Part shown: positions 28,318-37,255 of the stretch, one piece after another
How positions within the stretch are numbered: the stretch's first letter is position 1
Layout of the letters: each line of letters opens with the position of its first letter
From: Pelagibacteraceae bacterium AG-426-I15
Lineage (GTDB): Bacteria; Pseudomonadota; Alphaproteobacteria; Pelagibacterales; Pelagibacteraceae
NCBI GenBank assembly: GCA_003213135.1
Contig: QCNT01000001.1
Span: forward strand, 240,001-304,000
Direction of reading: 5' to 3'
DNA length: 64,000 nucleotides
The notes under the pieces: model-generated
The model's database searches: none
The model's input: only the letters and a program-made list of their open reading frames with translations
Told to the model about the DNA's origin: nothing
Translations under genes and position numbers: made by a program

Positions 28318-29481
28318 ATGATTGAAGAGAAAAAAGAATATAAAAAACATAATAGCTTTATTAAATTCTCATCTAGCTCCAAGAATGATTCAAATAATAT
28401 TTTGATTAAAATAAAAAAAATCTTGAACAATCCAAATTATTTGAAACATTTAAATTCAGTTAATTTAAATCTTATAAAAGTAATTCAGAAAGATTTGTTC
28501 TCACCAAATATGAAAAAAGACAGCAATGATATTTTCAAATTATCACAACACGTGATAGATGACCTAAACATTTTAGAAGATAAAGAAATCCCTAAGTACC
28601 TGATACATAGATACAGGTATGAAATTTATCCAATAAAAAAAATCCTTGATGATTTTCCACCTTATCTTCAAATTGAACCAAGCTCTATATGTAATTATAG
28701 ATGCGTGTTTTGTTTTGAAACTGATAAATCATTTACAAATAAAAAAAATGGTTTTATGGGTACGATGAAACTTGAATTATTTAAAGATATAATTGATCAA
28801 GCTCATAAAAATGTAGAATTTATATCTCTTGCATCAAGAGGAGAACCTTTAGTCTGTAAGGACATTGATAAAATGTTAGAGTACACTACAGGTAAATTTT
28901 TAAATCTTAAGATAAACACTAATGCTTCCTTATTAAATGAAAAATCAATACATGCGATTTTGAACGGAGGTGTAAAAACTGTTGTTTTTTCTGCTGATGC
29001 TGCAGACGAAGACCTTTATGCAAAATTAAGAGTAAATGGCAATTTAAAAAATGTATTAAAAAATATTGAAAAATTTAACAAAATTAAAACTACTAGATAT
29101 CCAAATAAAAAAATTATTACTAGAGTTTCAGGAGTAAAAGTTAATGATAGCCAAGATATTAATGCAATGCAAAATTTATGGGGAGATTTAGTTAATCAAG
29201 TTGCATTCGTTGACTACAATCCATGGGAAAATGTTTATGATAGTAATGAAAGTCAAATTAGTAAACCATGTTCAGATTTATGGAGAAGGATGTTTGTTTG
29301 GTGGGATGGCAAAGCTAACCCGTGTGATACAGATTATAAATCAATACTATCACCAGGAAATTTTAAGGAAATGAATATTGAAAAATTGTGGAATTCCGAA
29401 GTATATAATAATTTGAGGCAAAAGCATGAAATGAAATCAAGGAAAAATATTTTCCCTTGCAAAAACTGTTGCGTGACTTAA
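28318..29481 (+). CDS. radical SAM protein with SPASM-type C-terminus
   Basis: A 387-residue radical SAM enzyme. A 110-residue N-terminal extension of unknown role precedes CNYRCVFC (about residues 123-130), the C-x3-C-x2-C 4Fe-4S motif. SRGEPL and LKINTNAS follow in the barrel. The C-terminus has CSDLWRRMFVWWDGKANPCD and ends FPCKNCC, matching SPASM/twitch auxiliary cluster ligands. Such proteins occur in sugar dehydration and peptide modification. Location between a CMP-sugar gene and an SDR/isomerase pair suggests a sugar substrate, by inference. Confidence 0.8.
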   Translation: MIEEKKEYKKHNSFIKFSSSSKNDSNNILIKIKKILNNPNYLKHLNSVNLNLIKVIQKDLFSPNMKKDSNDIFKLSQHVIDDLNILEDKEIPKYLIHRYRYEIYPIKKILDDFPPYLQIEPSSICNYRCVFCFETDKSFTNKKNGFMGTMKLELFKDIIDQAHKNVEFISLASRGEPLVCKDIDKMLEYTTGKFLNLKINTNASLLNEKSIHAILNGGVKTVVFSADAADEDLYAKLRVNGNLKNVLKNIEKFNKIKTTRYPNKKIITRVSGVKVNDSQDINAMQNLWGDLVNQVAFVDYNPWENVYDSNESQISKPCSDLWRRMFVWWDGKANPCDTDYKSILSPGNFKEMNIEKLWNSEVYNNLRQKHEMKSRKNIFPCKNCCVT

Positions 29482-30198
29482 ATGAAAATTAAAAAAATAT
29501 TAATACTTGGAGCAAGTTCAGATATAGGTATTGAGGCATCGAGTCTATTTCTAAAAAAAAATTGGCAAGTAATAGCTCATTTTAATAGTAATATAAAAAA
29601 ATTACAACAACTTAAAAAAAATTATAAGAATTTAGAGTTTGTAAAATTTGATTTTAAAAATAAAAAAAATTTAAATATTAAATTAAAAAAAGTTTTTAAT
29701 CATGGATATCACTCTATTATAAATTTAGTGGGATTTATCGATAATAAGAGTTATGAGAAATCAAATTTACAAGATACAATTAACTCGATTTCTATAAATG
29801 CCCTAATTCCAAATCTAATTATAAAAAACAATATTAGATATATGAAAAAAGAAAAATGGGGCCGGATAGTAAATGGTTCAAGTTTAGGTGTTCCTTATGG
29901 AGGTGGTGAATTTTCTTTCAATTATAATTTATCTAAACACTGCCTTGAATTTATACCTGGTAAATTTAAATCATGGGCAAAAAGCAATATTTTAATTAAT
30001 AACCTTAGAATTGGTCATACAGATACAAAAATACATAAAAAAATGAAAAAAGCATTGTTTGGAAAAAAAAGAATAAAACTTATACCAGTAAATAGAATGG
30101 CGACACCAAAAGAAATGGCAGAATATTTATATTTTCTAGGAAGCGAAAAAAATTCATATATGACTAATGAGACTTTATCATCTACAGGAGGTGAATAG
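29482..30198 (+). CDS. short-chain dehydrogenase/reductase
   Basis: A 238-residue SDR with ILGASSDIGIEASSLF cofactor loop (residues 7-22), NLVGFIDNKSYEKS where classical SDRs have NNAG, GSSLGVPYGGGEFSFNYNLSK (about 133-153; Ser and Tyr-x3-Lys in YNLSK), and GHTDTKI. It starts directly after the radical SAM stop and is followed 3 bases later by a TIM-barrel isomerase-like gene, so the three probably act in sequence on one substrate. FabG-like activity on a keto sugar is inferred. Confidence 0.78.
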   Translation: MKIKKILILGASSDIGIEASSLFLKKNWQVIAHFNSNIKKLQQLKKNYKNLEFVKFDFKNKKNLNIKLKKVFNHGYHSIINLVGFIDNKSYEKSNLQDTINSISINALIPNLIIKNNIRYMKKEKWGRIVNGSSLGVPYGGGEFSFNYNLSKHCLEFIPGKFKSWAKSNILINNLRIGHTDTKIHKKMKKALFGKKRIKLIPVNRMATPKEMAEYLYFLGSEKNSYMTNETLSSTGGE

Positions 30199-30201
30199 TA
30201 A

Positions 30202-30909
30202 ATGAAATTGTCTGTATCTAATATAGTTTGGGGAAACGAAAAATTTGATGATTTTTTGAAATTACTCAAGCAAGAGGGATGTCATGGAATTGAATTAGCG
30301 CCAAGTTTAATTTGGAATGAGCCTATAAATTCCAGCAGAGAAGAAAGACAAAAACTAAAAAAACAAATTAATAATAGTGGTTTAGAATTTGTGGGATTTC
30401 ATTCTTTATTATTTTCTAGACCTGACCTTCAACTTTTTAAAGACGATGATTCTAGAAAAAAAACAATTGAGTATATTCTTAATTTAATAAATTTATGTGC
30501 AGACTTAGGAGGGAAGCAATTGATATTTGGATCACCTAACAACCGCTCATTACACGGTAGAGACTACGAGCAGTGCCTGAAACAGTCGCATGATGATTTT
30601 TTTGAAATTGCGGAACAAGGAAAAAAAAAAAATGTTTTTTTTTGCATTGAGCCACTTGGAAAAAATTATACAGATTTTATAATTTCAATGGAGGAAGGTG
30701 GTCAAATGGTAAAAAAAATTAATCATGTCAATTTTAAATTACACCTAGATACAAAAACTATTTTTAGTAACAATGAGGATGTAAATAAAATCACAAGTGA
30801 ATATGGAGATTTAATACAACATGTGCATGTAAGTGACGATGATTTGCGTGAACCCGGCACAGTCAATAAAAACCATAACTTTATAGGTAAATCTTTAAAA
30901 AAAAATTAA
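30202..30909 (+). CDS. sugar phosphate isomerase/epimerase-like TIM barrel, 3' end frameshifted
   Basis: AP-endonuclease-2-type barrel: VSNIVWGNEKFDDFL at the start, GIELAPSLIW (about residue 30), FGSPNNRSLHG (about 112), CIEPLGKNYTDF (about 150), LHLDTKTIF and VHVSDDDLREPG near the end. The reading stops at 30907-30909 after 235 residues, short of the usual 260-280. The expected continuation (KIKYNKFLSIEMKK, then NTINSIINGIKFVKN) is present downstream but in two other frames, each change falling in a run of nine A residues (30897-30905 and 30938-30946). The gene is therefore broken, read by slippage, or mis-sequenced. Confidence 0.78.
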   Translation: MKLSVSNIVWGNEKFDDFLKLLKQEGCHGIELAPSLIWNEPINSSREERQKLKKQINNSGLEFVGFHSLLFSRPDLQLFKDDDSRKKTIEYILNLINLCADLGGKQLIFGSPNNRSLHGRDYEQCLKQSHDDFFEIAEQGKKKNVFFCIEPLGKNYTDFIISMEEGGQMVKKINHVNFKLHLDTKTIFSNNEDVNKITSEYGDLIQHVHVSDDDLREPGTVNKNHNFIGKSLKKN

Positions 30910-31004
30910 ATATAATAAATTTTTATCCATAGAAATGAAAAAAAAACACTATAAATTCAATTATTAATGGTATAAAATTTGTAAAAAATAACTATATCTC
31001 TTAG
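30897..31004 (+). other. out-of-frame C-terminal coding remnant of the isomerase gene
   Basis: Dropping one A from each of two A9 runs restores one frame from 30202 to the TAG at 31002-31004 and about 266 residues, close to the family length. The restored tail reads SLKKIKYNKFLSIEMKKN and then TINSIINGIKFVKNNYIS, typical of the family's last strand and helix. This is direct evidence that both indels lie in homopolymers. Confidence 0.7.
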
Positions 31005-31028
31005 AAATACATTGTTAAAATTTTTATA

Positions 31029-32633
31029 ATGAAGATACTTTTTATATATCCAAACACCTATGGAATGAACATGATTCCTCCCGCTATAGCTATGTTTTCA
31101 TCAATGTTAAAAAAAGATGGTCATGAAGTAGAAATTTTTGACACCACATACTACCAAACAGACCATGGGATTGACTCTGATGGTAGTAAAATGGAAAGAT
31201 TAAACGTAGTTCCTTACAAAATGAACAAAGATGATTTGCTAAAGAAAACAGATTGGCGGAAAGATTTGAATAATCAAGTTACAAGATTTAAACCAGATTT
31301 ATTTGCAATTTCTGCTACTGAGGATATGTGGGAACTTGGACTTAGAATTATAGAAGAAGTAAAGGAATATAAAATTAAAAATAATGTTCCTGTTATTGCA
31401 GGTGGAGTTTTTTCTACATTCGCGCCGGATTTATGTATTAAACATGAACTCATTGATTTAGTTTGTGTCGGAGAGGGTGAAAATGCTCTTAAAGATATTT
31501 GTAATAAAATAGAAAAAAAAGATTACGATTTTTTAAAAATAACTAATTGTTGGGTTAAAAAAGAGGGAAAAATAGTTGCGAAAAATTCAATAACAAAACC
31601 AGTTGATATCAATACTAATTCAGTAATTGATGTTTCATTGTTTGAAGAAAATAGACTTTATCGTCCGATGGCTGGGCAAGTTTATAAAATGCTACCAGTT
31701 GAAACAATAAGAGGATGTCCGTTTACTTGCAGATTCTGTAATTCACCTGATCAAATGAGACTATACAAGGGTGTGGGAGCAAATTTCTACAGAAAAAAAA
31801 AGATGGACTTAGTTTACAAGGAATTAAAATATTTTAAAGATGTTGAAAAAGTTCAATATAATTATTTTTGGGCTGATACATTTTTAGGAATGAGCAATAA
31901 AGAATTTGATGAGTTTTGTGAAATGTATTCTGATATCAAATTACCTTTTTGGATACAAACTAGACCAGAGACAGTAACAGATTATAACATGAAGAAACTT
32001 AAATCAGTTGGTCTCCATAGAATTTCTTTTGGTATAGAACATGGAAACGAAGAGTTTAGAAAAAACATATTAGATAGAAGATGGAAAAATAAAGATATAA
32101 TTGATAAATTAAAAATTCCTAAAATCTATGATATTCCATTTAGCGCGAATAATATCACTGGCTTTCCAACGGAGACTAAAAAACTTGCATTTGATACTAT
32201 TGAGTTGAACAGGCAGATAGATGCCGATAATGCCAATATTTATGCATTTGTTCCATTTCACGGAACACCTTTACGAAAGATGTGCGAAGATTTAGGGCTG
32301 ATAAAGCACGAAACTATTACAAAATGTTTAACGGCTGAAAGTCAACTTACTATGCCGCAATATCCACCCCATGAAATTGAGGAAATAAAAAAATGTTTTT
32401 CTTTATACGTTAAATTTCCTAAGAGCAGGTGGAAGGAAATTCAAAGAGCTGAGAAAAACGATAAAGAAGGCAATAGAATATACAAATTATTAAAAAGTGA
32501 ATATCTTGAAAAGTATATGCCAAAACCGGATGCTGATCCTCATGGAGGACTTGAAGATTTTGAAAAACTTGATGATCCTATTTGCAGCGCAGCAACTATT
32601 CGTCCTAAGAGCACATCTGACGAAATGCATTAG
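31029..32633 (+). CDS. B12-binding-domain radical SAM protein (second copy type)
   Basis: A 534-residue enzyme with an N-terminal cobalamin-binding-like domain (IYPNTYGMNMIPPAIAMFSS, LKKDGHEVEIFDTTY, VIAGGVFSTFAP, CVGEGENAL) followed by the radical SAM core, whose ligands are in RGCPFTCRFC (about residues 229-238). FGIEHGNEEFRKNIL and ITGFPTETKKLAFDT are barrel signatures. It differs strongly from the B12-type enzyme at 8597, so it is not a recent duplicate. The substrate is unknown; the SDR and isomerase before it and the carbohydrate protein after it point to glycan precursor chemistry such as C-methylation. Confidence 0.83.
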   Translation: MKILFIYPNTYGMNMIPPAIAMFSSMLKKDGHEVEIFDTTYYQTDHGIDSDGSKMERLNVVPYKMNKDDLLKKTDWRKDLNNQVTRFKPDLFAISATEDMWELGLRIIEEVKEYKIKNNVPVIAGGVFSTFAPDLCIKHELIDLVCVGEGENALKDICNKIEKKDYDFLKITNCWVKKEGKIVAKNSITKPVDINTNSVIDVSLFEENRLYRPMAGQVYKMLPVETIRGCPFTCRFCNSPDQMRLYKGVGANFYRKKKMDLVYKELKYFKDVEKVQYNYFWADTFLGMSNKEFDEFCEMYSDIKLPFWIQTRPETVTDYNMKKLKSVGLHRISFGIEHGNEEFRKNILDRRWKNKDIIDKLKIPKIYDIPFSANNITGFPTETKKLAFDTIELNRQIDADNANIYAFVPFHGTPLRKMCEDLGLIKHETITKCLTAESQLTMPQYPPHEIEEIKKCFSLYVKFPKSRWKEIQRAEKNDKEGNRIYKLLKSEYLEKYMPKPDADPHGGLEDFEKLDDPICSAATIRPKSTSDEMH

Positions 32634-32672
32634 CAAAAATTTTACTTCATATTTTTCTAAGTTTAGCCGTAA

Positions 32673-34283
32673 ATGTCTAAATTAAATACACTCAAAAAAA
32701 ATTATATTTTGTGGAAGAAAACCTCAGACTTTTATGTCAAATGGGTTGCTACTTCTGAATTAAAAAATTTTTTTTCTAAAAATATTAAAATTAAAAATTT
32801 ATCATTATGGTGGGCAACCGACATATGCAAAAAGGATAATATGATAGATAATAGATGGTTTTTTGAATTAAAAGATTTCTTGTACAATAATAAAAAAACT
32901 AAATTTAATAAACCTAAATTCTTCTTAATTTTGTTTTTAAAATTCACTAAAAATTTCTTTACAAGTATTATTTGGTATTCAATAATAAAAATCTTATCAT
33001 TTACTAGATTTAAGAAAATTAAAAAGAGCAATTGTTTTCATTCTATAAATTATAACTTTTTAAAAAATAAAAATGATTATATTTACGATAGGTGTTATGG
33101 GAATGCTCATACTGTAAATTATAAAAAAAATTTTTTTTTAATTACTGTAGCCAGAAGAAAAAATTTTTTTTTAGATATTTTAGGGAAAAAAAGAATTGAA
33201 AAAAAAATACCTTCAATTGTTGCTGATGAGTTTATTTCTGTCAAAGATGTATTCTTAGTAAATTTGAAGGTATTGTGTTTCTTTTTTAAACTGTTAAATT
33301 TTTTAAGGTTTAAAAAAAATCTATTTATTGTAAATAAAAAAAATTGTTCTAATATTTTATTACCACTATTATTAACATCATTTTCCGGACCTATACAATC
33401 TCAGCTTTATATTGGAATTGCAATAAATAATTTTTTAAAAGGAAAAAAAATAAAAAACTTTATTACTTACAGCGAATTTAACCCAGGAATAAGATCAATA
33501 TATTCTTTCATTAGAGACAGCAATAATCCACCTAAAATTTTTGCAATACAACATGGTCATTCTAATGAAAACTTAATGTTTTTTAAGCATCAAAGAAACG
33601 AATTTTCAAAAAAAAAAACCAACGAAGGAGATCTTCACTCACCATCTCCTGATATATATCTGACCCAAGGGTCTCAGTATGCAAAGATTTTAAAAAAGTA
33701 TTTTCCTAGAAAAATAAAAATTATTGGCTGTTTAAAATATGATATTTACAAATTTAAAAGACATACATCTCAGAAGCCTTCTAATAATCATAAACTGAAA
33801 AAAAAAATTATTTTATTGTGTCCCTCTATTGGTGACCAAGATTATATTTTGGATTACTTAAAAAAAAGTATTAATAGAGATAATACCTACATTCTTAGTC
33901 CCCACCCAGCTTATCGTGAGGTAATTGAAAAAAAATATTTTTCTGTTTTAAAAAGCAAATGTGATCTCAAAATAATTAATAATACCTCAACATTTAATCT
34001 TTTAAAAATTTCAGATGTTGTAATTTGTGGATTTTCAACAATAGCCTATGAGGCTTTATTTCTTGGAGCGAAACCAATTAGAGTTGTAGATCCTTATCAA
34101 CCTCAGTTTTTTGACTTAAAAGATAAATTGCCTATAATAGATAATCATCTTGATTTAAAAAAAGAATTTGAAATTAGAAACTTTAACAAAAAATTGCCGA
34201 TTGCTCGTCAGATCAAAAGAGAGTATTTTTATAAATTAGATAATAAAAGTAAAAACCGTTTTTGGAATATAATCAATAAATAA
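32673..34283 (+). CDS. uncharacterised surface carbohydrate biosynthesis protein
   Basis: A 536-residue soluble protein without a clear named family. It shares architecture with Leptospira-type surface carbohydrate proteins and capsule transferases: YIGIAINNFLKG (about residue 250), AIQHGHSNENLM (about 293), LTQGSQYAK, IILLCPSIGD (about 385), LSPHPAYREV (about 408), and VVICGFSTIAYEALFLGAKP (about 448-467), the nucleotide-binding-like loop. A short hydrophobic stretch near residue 90-110 may contact the membrane. Third such large protein in the island, suggesting three related transferases. Confidence 0.5.
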   Translation: MSKLNTLKKNYILWKKTSDFYVKWVATSELKNFFSKNIKIKNLSLWWATDICKKDNMIDNRWFFELKDFLYNNKKTKFNKPKFFLILFLKFTKNFFTSIIWYSIIKILSFTRFKKIKKSNCFHSINYNFLKNKNDYIYDRCYGNAHTVNYKKNFFLITVARRKNFFLDILGKKRIEKKIPSIVADEFISVKDVFLVNLKVLCFFFKLLNFLRFKKNLFIVNKKNCSNILLPLLLTSFSGPIQSQLYIGIAINNFLKGKKIKNFITYSEFNPGIRSIYSFIRDSNNPPKIFAIQHGHSNENLMFFKHQRNEFSKKKTNEGDLHSPSPDIYLTQGSQYAKILKKYFPRKIKIIGCLKYDIYKFKRHTSQKPSNNHKLKKKIILLCPSIGDQDYILDYLKKSINRDNTYILSPHPAYREVIEKKYFSVLKSKCDLKIINNTSTFNLLKISDVVICGFSTIAYEALFLGAKPIRVVDPYQPQFFDLKDKLPIIDNHLDLKKEFEIRNFNKKLPIARQIKREYFYKLDNKSKNRFWNIINK

Positions 34284-34285
34284 TC

Positions 34286-35086
34286 ATGTATCTTCCAAAA
34301 TTTTTATGTCCTAGATATAAAACAGAGTTAATAAGAATAGGAAGAAATAATGATGGAGGATATTGTATACCAAAACAATCAATTACAAGTTCAGAAATTT
34401 TATACAGTTTTGGGTTAAATGATGATTGGTCGTTTGAAGAAGATTTTTTTAAAGAAAATTCTAAAACAAAAATTTATATTTTTGACAACTCGGTTAATAT
34501 TAAATTTTGGATAAAAAATTTTATTTTAAATACTATAGATCTATTTAGATTAAATAAAAAAATAAGCAACTTTATTGAAGATCTTACTTGTTATATAAGA
34601 TATAAAATATTTATTAATAAAAAAAATATTTTTCATATTAAAAAAAATGTGATTGATGAAAATAAAAATCATATTAAAAATCAAAAAAGCTTAGATATAA
34701 GTCTGCCGTCAATACTATCAACTTACGGAAATAATCGTTATTTTTTGAAAATTGATATAGAAGGCAACGAGTACAGAATATTAGAAGATATATTAATCAA
34801 TCAAAAAGGTCTTGAAGGTTTAGTTATAGAATTTCATAATTTAGATTTAATGGAAAATCATATTAAAAACTTTATTGATAAAATCAGATTAGACTTGGTT
34901 CATGTACACGTAAATAATTTTGGAGGTTGTAATGATAGTGGTTATGCAAAAGTAATCGAGGCAACTTTCTCTAAAAGAGAAAATAACTTAATAAGAAAAG
35001 ATAATGAGTTTGATTTTCCAGATCAAAATATTGATCAACCAAATAATTTTAAAACTGAAGATGTAAGAATAATATTTAAGGATTAA
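34286..35086 (+). CDS. FkbM-like methyltransferase
   Basis: A 266-residue protein with a degenerate SAM-dependent methyltransferase fold of the FkbM type. RIGRNNDGGYCIP and YSFGLNDDWSFEEDFF in the N-terminal third resemble the SAM-site region, and FLKIDIEGNEYRILEDI (about residue 153) is the hallmark of FkbM proteins. FkbM enzymes O-methylate sugars or polyketides; here methylation of a glycan residue is likely. It begins 2 bases after the previous gene and is followed 8 bases later by a second methyltransferase. Confidence 0.7.
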   Translation: MYLPKFLCPRYKTELIRIGRNNDGGYCIPKQSITSSEILYSFGLNDDWSFEEDFFKENSKTKIYIFDNSVNIKFWIKNFILNTIDLFRLNKKISNFIEDLTCYIRYKIFINKKNIFHIKKNVIDENKNHIKNQKSLDISLPSILSTYGNNRYFLKIDIEGNEYRILEDILINQKGLEGLVIEFHNLDLMENHIKNFIDKIRLDLVHVHVNNFGGCNDSGYAKVIEATFSKRENNLIRKDNEFDFPDQNIDQPNNFKTEDVRIIFKD

Positions 35087-35094
35087 TTATCATT

Positions 35095-36015
35095 ATGGAA
35101 CTTAAAAAAGAATATAAAAAATTTGTAGAAAATTATTTACCGTTTGAATGGGAAATTGATAAAAGCGAAAGATATCATGGCCAGCATTCTTTTGAAATAA
35201 GTTTTAAGCGTTTTTTTTATGTTTTTAAGTTTTTAAAAAAATTACAAACTGCAAACCCAAACCCGAAAATAATTGATGTTGGTTCTTATCCAGGAAATAT
35301 GATAAAGCTTTGCCAGCATATTTTTAGAACTTATCCAAAATATTTGTCAGTTGGACTTGATCTAGATGATCATTTTGTATCAGAAGTTAAAAATTACAAT
35401 GTTGAATGTTTAGATACTGAAATAGATCCAAACTTTCCAGCTTCCAAAGAAACAAAGGAATGGAACGTTGATAATTTTGACGTATGTCTTTTGCTAGATA
35501 CGATAGAACACTTAGTAAATCCAACATTCTGTTTAGATAAAATAAACAAATCTTTAAAGGTAGGTGGACATATATTATTAACAACCGATAATATAAGTAA
35601 CTTTTTGTATGTCATAAAAATGATTTTAAAAGGAGAAAGTCCTAACGTAAATTTTATACTATCCTCCATGTTCTATATAGGTAATCACAGACCTCATCAT
35701 AGGGAGTTTAGTAAAAAAGAGCTTGAGTTTTTGCTTAAACATTCTGGTTTTGAAATAATAGAGCATGAGTATTTTGATAGAAAACAAGGAGAATTTTTTA
35801 TTGAAAATAAGAAGTTAAGAAAAAGAAAAGATTTAAGATTGAAGAGTATTCTGGTCAATTCAATCAAAAATTTAGCAAATTTTATTCCTCATTTCAGAAA
35901 TCATCAAATTATCTTAGCCAAAAAAATTGAGAACATACAAGATGTTAAAAGAATGGAACCAACTCAATCAAAAAATAAATGGATTCAATATAGATTAAAA
36001 AATTTAGGATATTAA
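35095..36015 (+). CDS. class I SAM-dependent methyltransferase
   Basis: A 306-residue methyltransferase. IIDVGSYPGNMIKLC (about residues 60-74) is motif I, GLDLDDHF the acidic ribose-binding motif, LLLDTIEHLVNP (about 140-151) motif IV, and LKVGGHILLTT the post-loop strand. HRPHHREFSKKELEFLL is common to sugar or ubiquinone-type methyltransferases. With the FkbM-like gene before it, it probably decorates a surface sugar. The C-terminal 60 residues are Lys/Arg-rich and lack a recognisable domain. Confidence 0.78.
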   Translation: MELKKEYKKFVENYLPFEWEIDKSERYHGQHSFEISFKRFFYVFKFLKKLQTANPNPKIIDVGSYPGNMIKLCQHIFRTYPKYLSVGLDLDDHFVSEVKNYNVECLDTEIDPNFPASKETKEWNVDNFDVCLLLDTIEHLVNPTFCLDKINKSLKVGGHILLTTDNISNFLYVIKMILKGESPNVNFILSSMFYIGNHRPHHREFSKKELEFLLKHSGFEIIEHEYFDRKQGEFFIENKKLRKRKDLRLKSILVNSIKNLANFIPHFRNHQIILAKKIENIQDVKRMEPTQSKNKWIQYRLKNLGY

Positions 36016-36076
36016 ATAATCTTTTGCTTTAAATTTAAATCAATCACATTAGAATGAAAAAAAAAATCAAAAAAAA

Positions 36077-37252
36077 ATTATTATAGTTGTTGAAAATTTA
36101 CTTTACGGCGGAGTTACTACTCATTTAATAAATCTTTTGAATAGCCAAGCATTTCGACAATTTAAAATTATTTTAATTACCAATAAAACAAACGCAGGTA
36201 TAAAAAATATAATTAATTCTTGCAACATAAAAAGAATTGAAATAATTTTTTATGATTCATTTAATGCATTTAAAACTGAAAATATTTTTTTAAAATTTTT
36301 GATAATTACTTTTAAGCCCGTGCTATTTATCATTTCTTTTTTTCAAATGTATTTAATTTTGAAAAAATATAAATTTGATATATTGATGGGTAACTGTGGC
36401 GGGTACGGGGATTTTAGATCTGAAATGGCAAGCGTACTTGCAGGAAAAATATTAGGAATAAAAAATATTTATCTTTTAATCCACCATTCTTTTACAAAGC
36501 CAAGGATGTGGAAAAGCTTGATAAACCTAATAGATTTAATGATTGGTAAATATGTAAAAAGCCTTTTTTTCGTATCGCATGCTACTAAAACATCTATTAT
36601 AAAAAATACTACCTTATTTAGCTTATTCAAAAATAAAAGTTACGTTATACATAACGGGGTAACTTTGAAAAAATTTAAAAAAACAAAAGTAAAAGAATTA
36701 AATGTAAAAAGCGGTACACTTAAAATAGGTATGTTATCAAGAATCGAGAGATACAAAGGTCAATCAGATTTAATAGACGCTTTTGCCAATTTACCGAAAA
36801 AAATTAAATCTAAATATAAAGTTTTTTTGGTTGGATCAGGCAACTTAAAAGAGGTTTCTTTTTTAAAAAAAAAAATACTTAAAAATAACTTAAGTAACAA
36901 CATTAAAATTATAAAATACATTAACAAGGACAGTCTGATAATACTATCAAATTTTGATTTATTTTTATCATTAACAAGGGATTTCGAGGGCTTTGGTTAC
37001 TCTATAGCAGAAGCTTTGTATGTTGGCACGCCAGTAATATCGACTAAAGTAGGCGGTGTAACAGAGTACTTAAACAGAAAAAACTCAGAACTAATTAAAC
37101 CAATGGAAACAAAAAAATTAACCGAATTATTAAAAAATTTTACAAAAGATAGAAAAAAATGGAAAACAAAAATTGCTCATGGAAAAAAATTAATTTCATA
37201 TAAATATAATTCTGAGATAATGTCAGAAAAATATTTTAAATTATTAAACTAA
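36077..37252 (+). CDS. GT4-type glycosyltransferase with an unusual or frameshifted start
   Basis: Glycosyltransferase family 4, GT-B fold. The N-terminal strand IIIVVENLLYGGVTTHLINLL is in frame from about 36077, before the first usable start (TTG at 36137), so the real protein begins upstream. An ATG at 36054 opens another frame, through A10 and A9 runs, and stops at 36084. Adding one A would join them. The C-terminal half has HNGVTLKKF, IGMLSRIERYKGQSDLIDAF (about residues 202-221) and EGFGYSIAEALYVGTPVIST (about 290-309), with the Glu-x7-Glu. It transfers an activated sugar to the growing glycan. I chose ATT 36077 as a minimal start with low certainty. Confidence 0.75.
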   Translation: MIIVVENLLYGGVTTHLINLLNSQAFRQFKIILITNKTNAGIKNIINSCNIKRIEIIFYDSFNAFKTENIFLKFLIITFKPVLFIISFFQMYLILKKYKFDILMGNCGGYGDFRSEMASVLAGKILGIKNIYLLIHHSFTKPRMWKSLINLIDLMIGKYVKSLFFVSHATKTSIIKNTTLFSLFKNKSYVIHNGVTLKKFKKTKVKELNVKSGTLKIGMLSRIERYKGQSDLIDAFANLPKKIKSKYKVFLVGSGNLKEVSFLKKKILKNNLSNNIKIIKYINKDSLIILSNFDLFLSLTRDFEGFGYSIAEALYVGTPVISTKVGGVTEYLNRKNSELIKPMETKKLTELLKNFTKDRKKWKTKIAHGKKLISYKYNSEIMSEKYFKLLN

Positions 37253-37255
37253 TAA

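Noticed and set aside
32497-32685. 62-residue plus-strand frame at the end of the second B12 radical SAM gene
   Set aside because: It is mostly an alternate frame of the conserved gene and ends in the following gene; there is no separate start signal.
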